From Sphingobacterium cavernae (GTDB lineage Bacteria; Bacteroidota; Bacteroidia; Sphingobacteriales; Sphingobacteriaceae), in contig NZ_VIQM01000076.1 in the NCBI RefSeq assembly GCF_008520265.1, forward strand, positions 91,849 to 149,561: DNA of 57,713 nt, given 5' to 3'. How positions within the stretch are numbered: the stretch's first letter is position 1; the number at the start of each line of letters is the position of its first letter. Of the stretch, positions 18,047 to 26,844 are shown piece by piece. Made by a program: the position numbers and the translations under genes. The notes beneath the pieces were generated by a model, which saw nothing but the letters and a program-made list of their open reading frames with translations, was not told the DNA's origin and did no database searches.

Positions 18047-19216
18047 CTATTGCTCCAGATTGTTGGATATCAATTGGCTTAATTGCTGTATAGATGTAGC
18101 TGATCTGTAACCATCGGGCGGAGTATTTAGACAGTAATCTAATAGGCGATCGACAGAAGATACGGCTACATGCATACGTGTATCACTAGATGCATAGTAA
18201 ATATAAACTTTACCATCGTCATCTGCAATCCATCCGTTAGAAAAAAGCACATTTGCCACATCTCCTATTCGTTCATCGTCTTGTGGAGCCATAAAATACC
18301 CTCCTGGTTCGGCTATCAATACCGTTGGGTTTGTTAAATCTGTTAAATAAAGATATAAAACATAGCGTAAGCCTGCTGCACAAGCACGCACCCCATGCGC
18401 TAAGTGCAACCAACCTTTTTCAGTTTTCAAGGGAGCTGGGCCTTCCCCATTCTTTAATTCTTTGATCGTATGGTAGAAGCGATGATTTATAATAATTTCA
18501 TGTTCAATAGAGACATCGTACAAAGAATCTACCAAAGTCCAACCAATCCCACCACCACTACCTGCATCTATAAAACTATCTTGTGGTCTTGTGTAGAGTG
18601 CATATTTACCTTCGACAAATTCTGGGTGCAACACTACATTTCGTTGTTGACTTCTAGATTTAATATCAGGTAGCCTTTCCCAGTCTATTAAATCCTTTGT
18701 TCGAACAATTCCCGCAGACGCCACTGCAGAGGAAAAATCTTCAGGTGATGCAGTTGTATCTTTTCTTTCTGCACAAAATATGCCATATACCCAACCGTCA
18801 TCATGTGCAGTTATTCGCATATCGTATATATTGGTCTCCGGATTATCCGCCTCTGGGAAAGTAATAGGATAATTCCAAAACTTAAAACTATCTACTCCAT
18901 TATCACTTTCGGCGATTGCAAAAAACGATTTGCGATCATTCCCTTCTACGCGTACGACAACTAGATATTTTTTATTCCACTTTATTGCCCCAGCATTGAA
19001 TGTTCCATTTATACCGAATCTTTCCATTAAATAAGGGTTTTGATTTTCATCTAAATCATATCTCCAAAATAACGGTGTGTGTTCTGCTGTAAGAATGGGA
19101 TATTTGTACCGTTCAAAAACCCCGTTCCCTGGAAAAACTGGTTCATTTTTCCTATTTAATAGAAGTTCATGATTTCTGGTTAAAACCTCAAATCTTTTCT
19201 GAAATAACTCATTCAT
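18047..19216 (-). CDS. GH130 glycoside phosphorylase, 4-O-beta-mannosyl-glucose phosphorylase-like
   Basis: A cytoplasmic, signal-free 389-residue five-bladed propeller enzyme that splits beta-1,4-mannosidic bonds with phosphate, releasing mannose 1-phosphate. The proposed proton-donor Asp is in NIYDMRIT (Asp132). The N-terminus FQKRFEVLTRNHELLLNRKNEP and PLKTEKGWLHLAHGV fit subfamily GH130_1, whose characterised member from Bacteroides fragilis acts on 4-O-beta-D-mannosyl-D-glucose. Substrate specificity is inferred from similarity remembered, not computed. It lies 28 bases upstream of the importer gene, so uptake and phosphorolysis are likely coupled. Confidence 0.88.
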   Translation of the reverse strand: MNELFQKRFEVLTRNHELLLNRKNEPVFPGNGVFERYKYPILTAEHTPLFWRYDLDENQNPYLMERFGINGTFNAGAIKWNKKYLVVVRVEGNDRKSFFAIAESDNGVDSFKFWNYPITFPEADNPETNIYDMRITAHDDGWVYGIFCAERKDTTASPEDFSSAVASAGIVRTKDLIDWERLPDIKSRSQQRNVVLHPEFVEGKYALYTRPQDSFIDAGSGGGIGWTLVDSLYDVSIEHEIIINHRFYHTIKELKNGEGPAPLKTEKGWLHLAHGVRACAAGLRYVLYLYLTDLTNPTVLIAEPGGYFMAPQDDERIGDVANVLFSNGWIADDDGKVYIYYASSDTRMHVAVSSVDRLLDYCLNTPPDGYRSATSIQQLSQLISNNLEQ

Positions 19217-19306
19217 GTTAATTTTCTAAAGTTTATCCGTGTTCAAGGACATACCAAAGCTTGATCGTATGTAAATACAATTACCTAATCTTTGAAATAA
19301 AATCAA

Positions 19307-20302
19307 TTATTTGCTACTTCTTAAAGTTTCTCTAATAAGTTTACCCCACGGTTTTAAATCGCTTTCAATCCATTTACTCATTGGAGAGCTTGTATTAGTA
19401 ATCATAGAGCAGGTTTCATTTTTATCGGCCAATGACCATCCAACCCAGCTTATACTATTTTTATTCATCCATGATTGCCATACATTCCATTCCTCCATAT
19501 CTAACGGACCATCACCAGTAGCTTCCATTCCGGCGCATTCAGAAACGAAAATTGGGATTTGCTTATTTAGCGCATAATCTGCTCTATCGCGTAAAAACTG
19601 TTTATGTGTAGCCGCATAAAAATGCACCGTATACATGATGTTTGTGTGTCCCATAATAGGATTATCGGCTACAATATGAATATCTTGGCACCAGTGTGGG
19701 CTTCCAACCAATATAATTGCTGTCCGATCAATACCTCGAATAGCATTGATTAATTTTTCAGAGTAAGCTTTGACATCTTCCCAACTGTCCTTCTCGGGCT
19801 CATTGTATATTTCATAGAGCAGATTTGGTATTCCTTTATATTTTGTAGCTACTATTTTAAAAAAATCAATAGCTTCATCCGTATAAATATGATGACTATG
19901 CCAATCCACAATTACATACATACCATTTTGTATCGCGGCATCAATAACCGTATACAATTTCTCATATGCAAATGCTGAATTTTTTAAAAATGCTCCATCA
20001 GGTTCTACGCCGATTGCTGCGCGAACCAAGTTGCAATTCCAATCTTTGTTAAGCCAAGAAATAGTTTCTGAATTATAAAATCTAGGCCACCAGTTGTGCC
20101 AACCCAAGCTCACTCCGCGCAACATGATTGGATCTCCTTGTTGGTTTACGAGTTGAGTTCCTTTAACTGATAGATGTCCATTTTTATCTACGAAGTTTTT
20201 AGCAAGTACAACTGCCTGGTCATCATCCAAATCTTTAGCACAAGATATCTGTGCAAGTAATATAATGGACAACATTAAGGTAATAAATCGAATAATTTTC
20301 AT
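19307..20302 (-). CDS. GH5 family endo-glycanase (cellulase-like)
   Basis: A 331-residue exported (beta/alpha)8 retaining hydrolase. The N-terminus has a signal sequence with a possible lipobox (AQISC). GH5 motifs in order: GVSLGWHNWW, NLVRAAIG, VIVDWHSH, acid/base Glu168 in YNEPEKDSW, HFYAATH, and nucleophile Glu255 in VSECAG. The arrangement looks like subfamily GH5_2, usually endo-beta-1,4-glucanases, which would suit cutting glucosyl bonds in glucomannan. A mannanase role cannot be excluded. Nineteen bases separate it from the GH26 gene upstream. Confidence 0.85.
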   Translation of the reverse strand: MKIIRFITLMLSIILLAQISCAKDLDDDQAVVLAKNFVDKNGHLSVKGTQLVNQQGDPIMLRGVSLGWHNWWPRFYNSETISWLNKDWNCNLVRAAIGVEPDGAFLKNSAFAYEKLYTVIDAAIQNGMYVIVDWHSHHIYTDEAIDFFKIVATKYKGIPNLLYEIYNEPEKDSWEDVKAYSEKLINAIRGIDRTAIILVGSPHWCQDIHIVADNPIMGHTNIMYTVHFYAATHKQFLRDRADYALNKQIPIFVSECAGMEATGDGPLDMEEWNVWQSWMNKNSISWVGWSLADKNETCSMITNTSSPMSKWIESDLKPWGKLIRETLRSSK

Positions 20303-20321
20303 AATTTGGATGGGTATTATA

Positions 20322-21680
20322 TTATTTTAAATTTGGCATTTGGTCTCGTGTCAATACATATTCATTACTCCATAGTCTGTTCCAATACTCAATGTTTGCA
20401 TGCATATGTGATTTTTCGTTAAAACTATTGGATCGAGCATCCACAGTTCGATCATAATCATACCAAGGCATTATCCATGACCATGTAGATCCACTCTCCC
20501 ATTGTGGTGTGAAATCTGAGAGCGTACCAAACTCACTTAATGCTATAATTTTATTCGGATATTTTGCGTTGATATAATTATAAATTGTTGACACTGAAGA
20601 AGAAGTTGGTCTATTGTATAAATCACATCCAATGATATCTACATAAGCATCACCAGGATACCAATCCTCGTCATTTGTCTCTGATGTCCAAACCCAAATA
20701 AGATTATTTAATCCTCTAGATTTAAAATAATTAAACATCATTATCCATAATTTCTTATAAGAACTTGCATCTTTTGCTCCCCACCAAAACCATTTACCCG
20801 CCGCTTCGTGCAAAGGTCTCCAGAGCACTGGGATATTTTTATCTTTTAACAATAGCAATACATTTGCTGCCTTTTCTAAATCTGCAGAAACTATTTTGTG
20901 TTCATATGTACCTTCAATCACTGCTTTGGAAATATCGAATTGTGTATCCTTTGTATAAAAATGATGATTTGAACTACCTTCGTTTGCAGGCACATTCCAA
21001 TGCCACATCAAAGTCACTAAGCCATTAGCATTCCACCAGTCTTCGATTACTTTGGTATCATTGTAATTTATCCATGAAGCTGGAGAAGCGTACAAATGAA
21101 TAAGGTCAAAACCATTCAACGCAGGATATTTACCTGTATGTTTATATACCCATTCTGCTTCATTCGTATTCCAACTAACATTTGCCATAGTGCCAGAGAT
21201 GGATTTTTTACCAAAATTTTCTCTTAGAAAACCATATACATTCTTTGCTTGCGCAGATGCATTGGTTGTAACTAAATCAGTTTGAATATATTGTTGTGGT
21301 TCGGAAATCGTATTAAAAGTAATAGTCATAGCCTCTGCATATATTCCTGTTGGACCTTTGATAGCAGTACTCAAAATTTGCAATACATATGTGGTAGTAT
21401 GCATCAATTGCACATTTATTTTTAGTTCTTTGAATGCAGCATCTACATCAGTTAACTTCATTCCATTTAATAAAACCGCATCTTTATCAGCTAGAATAAT
21501 ATTCTGATCGAAGGTCAATTTTATAGTCTGTAAACCATACGTAACATCTTGCGCACCATTAACAATGGAAGAAGAGACCAATAATGGAATAATGCCATTT
21601 TCTCTGACTGGCTCGGAATTGGCACATCCAGATAATGAAAACTGACTTAAATAAATTAAAAGAATGAGAATAAATCGCAT
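20322..21680 (-). CDS. GH26 beta-mannanase, lipoprotein with N-terminal Ig-like domain
   Basis: Cleaves beta-1,4-mannan chains outside the cytoplasm. The lipobox LSGC near residue 19 anchors it to a membrane. Residues about 30-125 form an Ig-like module (SSIVNGAQDVTYGLQTIKLTFDQNI). The GH26 catalytic domain follows, with WRPLHEAAGKWFWWG (acid/base Glu292) and ALSEFGTL (nucleophile Glu383). Family GH26 is almost entirely mannanases, which is the main reason to call this locus a mannan PUL. It is the first gene after the hairpin at 21719-21750. Confidence 0.92.
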   Translation of the reverse strand: MRFILILLIYLSQFSLSGCANSEPVRENGIIPLLVSSSIVNGAQDVTYGLQTIKLTFDQNIILADKDAVLLNGMKLTDVDAAFKELKINVQLMHTTTYVLQILSTAIKGPTGIYAEAMTITFNTISEPQQYIQTDLVTTNASAQAKNVYGFLRENFGKKSISGTMANVSWNTNEAEWVYKHTGKYPALNGFDLIHLYASPASWINYNDTKVIEDWWNANGLVTLMWHWNVPANEGSSNHHFYTKDTQFDISKAVIEGTYEHKIVSADLEKAANVLLLLKDKNIPVLWRPLHEAAGKWFWWGAKDASSYKKLWIMMFNYFKSRGLNNLIWVWTSETNDEDWYPGDAYVDIIGCDLYNRPTSSSVSTIYNYINAKYPNKIIALSEFGTLSDFTPQWESGSTWSWIMPWYDYDRTVDARSNSFNEKSHMHANIEYWNRLWSNEYVLTRDQMPNLK

Positions 21681-21712
21681 GCGCTAAAATTATTACCCTA
21701 TTGTGCTATTGT

Positions 21713-21750
21713 AAAAAATGTGGAGTGAATCAGATCTTCATCACTCCACA
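21713..21750 (-). terminator. Terminator-like hairpin inside the PUL
   Basis: On the minus strand TGTGGAGTGA and TCACTCCACA form a 10-bp stem with a 12-nt loop, followed by TTTTTT. It lies after the glycan-binding gene (stop at 21758) and 33 bases before the GH26 start, with no clear promoter in the remaining gap. Confidence 0.8.
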
Positions 21751-21757
21751 AAAAATA

Positions 21758-23857
21758 TTATTTTATCTTCTCAAAACGAATATTATCAATACACATGTTT
21801 ACAAAACCTGCATCTCCAGCTGTAGCTAATCCAAAGTCATTCGTAATGTTTTGTACATTCGGTAACCGATTCGTACCGGTCCCCTCACCATCTCTGAATT
21901 CTGTCAAAGGAATCGTAACCGTATACCAACCTCCTTTGTTTTCAAACCCGGGAATTATAGCCCAAAAATCACCATCTGATCCATTTAATCTAAATTTGAA
22001 TCGTTGGGTAGTATTTCCTAATACATTTACATCCATTTTGATTGCCCATTCTGAAACTGTAACACCTGCTACTTTCATATCATTTTGACTATTTCGCCAA
22101 AAGAAATCCGCCCATCCACTTGGTAAATTCTGGTTGATTCGGAAATAGCTTCCACTCATAGAAAGGCTCGATTGGTTTTCTATACTACCATAACTTCCCC
22201 ACCACGAGTTTTTACCATCAAAATCAAAAAATACATAGGAAGGATCTACTACTGGATCAGTACCTGATATTACAAATGAAGGTGATGTTACTTCTGTACC
22301 ATCAAAAGTCACCAATTTCAATGTTACATTTCCTTTAGCAGCATTGGCTGGTACATATACTTGTATTAAAGTTTCGCTTCGTGAAACATATTGAGTAGCT
22401 TTTACATTATTTTGAAAGTAAACGCTTTCTACTAAATGTAACTTCGTTCCTTCAATTCGGAGCATTTCACCCGGCTTCACAGGACTTGTTATTCGTGTAA
22501 TCACTGGAATATTAGGCGAAGTAACGATCAAACTCGAAGCCGATGTTACCTCTGCACCATTCGAAGTAATTAATTTTATAACTCCAGATTCTGCAGCAAC
22601 AGGTACATTTATGCGAATAGTAGTGGATGAGTTTGCGACAATATTTGCCACAGTTTGATTTCCTCCAAATATTACACTACGAACTAGATCCAGATTCGTT
22701 CCTGTAATGGTAATAGTCGCACCTGCCATTAACGTGGTAGGGCTAAAAGAACTTAAAGTAGGCAATACCATATTCACATTAGTCGTTACCGTCTTACCCG
22801 AATTCGTATTCAGTACTACATCTCCCGATTTCGCATCCATCGGTACAGTAACAATAATAGATGTAGCAGATTGTACAGTGATCGTACCTTCTTTATCCCC
22901 TTCAAAAATAATAGTGGTAACTAAATCTAAGTTTGAACCGTCAATTTTCAAGCTCGATCCGTTTTTAACTGGATTTGATGAAATTTGTGAAATAGTTGGT
23001 CCTATTAATTTCAATTCAGCGGATTCCACTTCGATGCCAGAAAAAGTAACTAACTTGACTAAGCCCTCTTTCACCATTTCGGGAACTTTCAACTTTATCT
23101 CAGTATTTGCTGGATTTACGGTAAATGCAGTAACCTTCAAGTCCTCTTGAAAAATAATACTTTCGACCAATTGAAAGTTCGTGCCTTTAATAGTTAATTC
23201 TTGCTCAGGTTTTATTGGGTTTGGAGCTATTGAAATTAAAGTAGGAAGTGTTACATTCAATTCTGCTTCCGAAAAAACTACAATTGGAATTTCCATTCCA
23301 TTAGAAACACTTATTTTACCACTTTTAGCTTCCTTAGGTACGACAACTTCGATTTTGGCACGTGTACGACTCTTGAAGTCCGCTGCACTTACAACCGCAT
23401 CTTGTGTAAAAATCACTTCATTTATAAGATTCAAATAATCTCCTTCAATGACCAAAACATCTCCTGCTTTTACGGTAGTCGGGCTAATTTTACTAATACT
23501 GATGGGTTCTGAAAAGGTCAAAGGTGTCTTCGTACTTATTTCGCCATCAGCATGTTTTAAAGATATAAGACCTGGCTGAGCGTTTTGAGGTATTTGAATA
23601 CGTATTTCTTCTTTACCTAAGCGCTGAATTTCTGTAATTTCTAAACCTCCTGTAAGCACTACAGCAGTAACCTTATCTAAATTATTTCCAATAAATCGTA
23701 TTTCTCCTCCTCTAAGTACTGGCGATGGTCCAAAAACCTCCAATTGGACGGTATCAACATTTACTTCATCCTTTTCGCAGGCAATAAACAGTAGCGTAAA
23801 AAGTGTAAGCAAAGCTAAAATGCTGTTTGAAAGACCGTATTTTATAGTATGTAACAT
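21758..23857 (-). CDS. IPT/TIG-repeat surface glycan-binding lipoprotein (SGBP-like)
   Basis: A 699-residue lipoprotein (lipobox LLFIAC near residue 27) likely displayed on the outer membrane. About six Ig-like IPT/TIG repeats follow each other (roughly one per 80 residues from 40 to 530), each with the pattern of Pro-rich start, xxGxxLxIxGxNLxLVxxVIFxxxxxA. The C-terminal 150 residues (YVFFDFDGKNSWWGSYG, IDNIRFEKI) form the probable glycan-binding domain, as in SGBP-B type proteins. The repeats probably act as a stalk holding the binding domain away from the surface. No catalytic motif. Co-transcribed with the SusCD genes. Confidence 0.88.
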   Translation of the reverse strand: MLHTIKYGLSNSILALLTLFTLLFIACEKDEVNVDTVQLEVFGPSPVLRGGEIRFIGNNLDKVTAVVLTGGLEITEIQRLGKEEIRIQIPQNAQPGLISLKHADGEISTKTPLTFSEPISISKISPTTVKAGDVLVIEGDYLNLINEVIFTQDAVVSAADFKSRTRAKIEVVVPKEAKSGKISVSNGMEIPIVVFSEAELNVTLPTLISIAPNPIKPEQELTIKGTNFQLVESIIFQEDLKVTAFTVNPANTEIKLKVPEMVKEGLVKLVTFSGIEVESAELKLIGPTISQISSNPVKNGSSLKIDGSNLDLVTTIIFEGDKEGTITVQSATSIIVTVPMDAKSGDVVLNTNSGKTVTTNVNMVLPTLSSFSPTTLMAGATITITGTNLDLVRSVIFGGNQTVANIVANSSTTIRINVPVAAESGVIKLITSNGAEVTSASSLIVTSPNIPVITRITSPVKPGEMLRIEGTKLHLVESVYFQNNVKATQYVSRSETLIQVYVPANAAKGNVTLKLVTFDGTEVTSPSFVISGTDPVVDPSYVFFDFDGKNSWWGSYGSIENQSSLSMSGSYFRINQNLPSGWADFFWRNSQNDMKVAGVTVSEWAIKMDVNVLGNTTQRFKFRLNGSDGDFWAIIPGFENKGGWYTVTIPLTEFRDGEGTGTNRLPNVQNITNDFGLATAGDAGFVNMCIDNIRFEKIK

Positions 23858-23881
23858 AATCTTATTTATTTAATAAAATCC

Positions 23882-25123
23882 CTATTGTGGAACTACACGG
23901 ACATTGTCTATTAATATTACTGGGTCACAGGCTGTACCAACATACGGTAAACCTCTATTACCTAAGTATATATTGAGATTATTGTATGCTTCCGGTAGAT
24001 CACTCAATGCTGTGGCAGCACCATTATATTTAAATTCTGAAATGGGTATTGACACAGTTACCCATCCACTCGTCTGATACTCGCCTGTATTTCTCCAGGG
24101 CATCCAAATACCTCTTGGCTTTGCGTCTTCATAAAGAGGGCCATTTGTCGTGCCCGCTCCCGCAAATATCAGAGATAGTCCGACAGCACTCCATTTGACT
24201 GGAACATTTGCCTCAAACTTCAATACTGATGCAGCAGGATCTGAAGTGAATAAATTACCAGTATGTCCATTTTCATTGCCCCAATAATGACTTAATGCTT
24301 CACCTTCACTACCCACCGTCCATTCACCTGGATCACTAAACGAGCCTGAAAGTTTTAAATATTTCCCAGACAAAGAATAAGTCGGATCTTCCTCCAATCT
24401 TCCTGCCCTCCCCCAACTATTTACTATAGGAAAATCTGCATCATAATTTGTAATCATGCCCCGCGTATCTCTGAAATGAAATGTTGATCGTGTTGATCCA
24501 TATCTTGACTCTACAGCTACTGGACCTTCTGTAGCCCCAGCAGGAACTACAACTTTTATTTCATTTGGCGAATGCGATACAATTTGTGTTGCTTTAATAT
24601 TCGGTGTAAAGATGACCTTAGGATTATCTGATCCAGCCAATGGTAGAAAATAATTTCCACGTATTGTCGCCACATCTCCAGCTTTGACATATTCACATTC
24701 CATTTCTACTACAGCGGGAGCTGGTACCAAAATATTAAATCCAAAGCCGATTGTATCTGTTTTCGACTTATTGATGAAATATATTTTATCTGTGACCGCT
24801 TCGGGAATCTGTTGGGGGACAGAAACTATAATTACATTATCAGTAACGAAACTGGTGTTCAGAATGCCTTTTTGATCATTAAACCATATTTCGGATACGG
24901 ATGTAAGATTCTCCCCAACGATAGCAATACTATTACCTAAAAAGGCACTCGTCAATAATGAATCACTAACGTTTACATCGGGCAATCGAACATAACGAAT
25001 TGTTGGGCTCCCATCTGTTAGTTGGAATTTCTGATCTTCCTTTTTACAGGATTCCATTGTGATCAAACTAAATAGACCTAGTATACAAATCAGCCCATTT
25101 AATATGTTATATTTTGTTCTCAT
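23882..25123 (-). CDS. Surface glycan-binding lipoprotein with IPT/TIG domains
   Basis: A 413-residue lipoprotein (lipobox MESC near residue 26) of the SGBP type. Two IPT/TIG-like domains (about 40-210) precede a C-terminal domain of about 200 residues (SLSGKYLKLSGSFSDPGEWTVGSEG, ending VILIDNVRVVP). The C-terminal plan (aromatic-rich, IDNVR near the end) parallels the 699-residue neighbour, implying paralogous binding modules with different stalk lengths. It sits between SusD and the longer protein with gaps under 30 bases. Confidence 0.87.
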   Translation of the reverse strand: MRTKYNILNGLICILGLFSLITMESCKKEDQKFQLTDGSPTIRYVRLPDVNVSDSLLTSAFLGNSIAIVGENLTSVSEIWFNDQKGILNTSFVTDNVIIVSVPQQIPEAVTDKIYFINKSKTDTIGFGFNILVPAPAVVEMECEYVKAGDVATIRGNYFLPLAGSDNPKVIFTPNIKATQIVSHSPNEIKVVVPAGATEGPVAVESRYGSTRSTFHFRDTRGMITNYDADFPIVNSWGRAGRLEEDPTYSLSGKYLKLSGSFSDPGEWTVGSEGEALSHYWGNENGHTGNLFTSDPAASVLKFEANVPVKWSAVGLSLIFAGAGTTNGPLYEDAKPRGIWMPWRNTGEYQTSGWVTVSIPISEFKYNGAATALSDLPEAYNNLNIYLGNRGLPYVGTACDPVILIDNVRVVPQ

Positions 25124-25140
25124 TTATTCTAAGTTTTAGA

Positions 25141-26835
25141 TTAATACTTGATTGAACTAAAATCAAATTTTACAGGCTCTTTCAATAAATTTGGATTCAT
25201 CGCTAAATCTGTATCAGGAAATGGTAATGTAAAGTGCGCATCCGTGATATTGGGAATAGGAGCACTATTATCATACATAGTAGTCGAAGGATTTAACACT
25301 CCAGTTTTATAAAAATCGTCTAATCCCATGTAAGAACCTCTCTTTTGAGCTTTTAATTCGGTGATAGCGGCTTGCGGTGCGTAATAATGCCAACGCACAT
25401 AATCGTACCAACGATCACCCTCACAGGCTAACTCTAATCTTCTTTCGATCCATATATCTCTCCATGTATAACTCGTGCGTGCTGCAGTAAAACCAGCTCT
25501 AGCTCTCACTTGATTATAACATTGCAAGCCTTTGGCATTTGTCGTGGAACTTGAATTTCCCAATACCGCTTCTGCATATATCAAATAGACATCAGCAAGA
25601 CGCAATAAATGCGTACTCAAACTTGTTGCCATATTTGCCATACCAGTTCCTATACCAACGATATGGTCATTATTATTACCAACAAGATGTTTTACACTAT
25701 TGGCTCCCACCGGTGATCTAAACTCACCTGTCGTATTAATAGCAAAATCCGAATAATCAAATCCGCCCTTATCAGACCAGAAATACTCGTACTTATCCGA
25801 AAACATCATCATCGATGCTTTTCGACGGCGATCTGTATTGGTTCGTGTCAGTGAAAGGGCATTCTCTCCAAATGCCTCTTGCAAGTCAACTGATGGACCA
25901 CCCCAGTCTCCCCAAGTATCTCCAAATTCAGAAAAACCTGTTAATGCTAAATCCGATTGTAAAGTATTCTGCGAAGTCCAATTATTCGAAACTGTCCAAT
26001 GCCACGCCAACAAACTTTCTGAGGAAAAATTCCCCTTTAATCTGAAAATATCCGAATACACAGGAACTAAAGTGCGACCACTCTCTTCTATTACTTTCAA
26101 CGCATATTCTGCTGCCCTATCCAAATCCTCTTGATTACGTGTGCCACTTTGGCCATATCCTGCTTTCGTCAAATACACTTTCGATAGTAAGCCATACGCT
26201 GAATATCTGTCAATTCGACCTTCACGATTTTTTGTAGGCAACCATTCGATGGCCTGCTCCAAAGTCATAATAATATAATGGTATATATCATCTACAGGAG
26301 CTTTATAAAAATTATTATAATTACCAGAAGAAATCTCTTCTGAATTTTTGTGAATGATCGGTACTGCACCAAATGTGCGAACTAAATAAAAGTATGTCAT
26401 CGCTTTCCAAACCAAAGCTTCTCCTTTTACTGTTTTCTTTGCAAAATCTGTAACATTAGGACCAGATTTCATGTCAATATTTTCTATAATACCATTACAA
26501 TAGGCATTAACAGACCATAAGGAAGCGGACATATTTACCAAATCCTGATCGGTGGAATTAATAGTAAATGTCATATATGGAGAATTTCCCCAATAGTAAT
26601 TACCCGAAAGCACTTCACCGACTTTGAAAAATCCACGCTGAAAGTCATACCACGGTGAGCTATATATAGGATTCACGGATTGATAACATTGCTCATCCGT
26701 TTGATAGAAAATATCGATTGTATAGCTATCAATAGTTGGTCGTTCCAAGAAATCACCACATGACGTTACTACCATAGAAAACCAGGTGATGAATAAAATT
26801 TTCGAAGTGTATATTAATTTTTTCATGAGTTTCAT
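25141..26835 (-). CDS. SusD/RagB family nutrient-binding outer-membrane lipoprotein
   Basis: A 564-residue lipoprotein (lipobox VVTSC near residue 26) forming the lid of the SusC transporter. The N-terminal TPR-like helices (NAYCNGIIENIDM, GEALVWKAMTYFYLVRTFGAVPII) and the C-terminal RagB region (LRLADVYLIYAEAVLG, CYNQVRARAGF, WRDIWIERRLELACEGDRWYDYVRWHYY) are diagnostic. It follows SusC by 9 bases in the operon. The glycan is presumably mannan-derived oligosaccharide. Confidence 0.93.
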   Translation of the reverse strand: MKLMKKLIYTSKILFITWFSMVVTSCGDFLERPTIDSYTIDIFYQTDEQCYQSVNPIYSSPWYDFQRGFFKVGEVLSGNYYWGNSPYMTFTINSTDQDLVNMSASLWSVNAYCNGIIENIDMKSGPNVTDFAKKTVKGEALVWKAMTYFYLVRTFGAVPIIHKNSEEISSGNYNNFYKAPVDDIYHYIIMTLEQAIEWLPTKNREGRIDRYSAYGLLSKVYLTKAGYGQSGTRNQEDLDRAAEYALKVIEESGRTLVPVYSDIFRLKGNFSSESLLAWHWTVSNNWTSQNTLQSDLALTGFSEFGDTWGDWGGPSVDLQEAFGENALSLTRTNTDRRRKASMMMFSDKYEYFWSDKGGFDYSDFAINTTGEFRSPVGANSVKHLVGNNNDHIVGIGTGMANMATSLSTHLLRLADVYLIYAEAVLGNSSSTTNAKGLQCYNQVRARAGFTAARTSYTWRDIWIERRLELACEGDRWYDYVRWHYYAPQAAITELKAQKRGSYMGLDDFYKTGVLNPSTTMYDNSAPIPNITDAHFTLPFPDTDLAMNPNLLKEPVKFDFSSIKY

Positions 26836-26844
26836 AACTGGTTT

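Noticed and set aside
22707..23150. Plus-strand ORF of 147 codons inside the IPT/TIG gene
   Set aside because: Shadow of the repeat-containing minus-strand gene with no family features.
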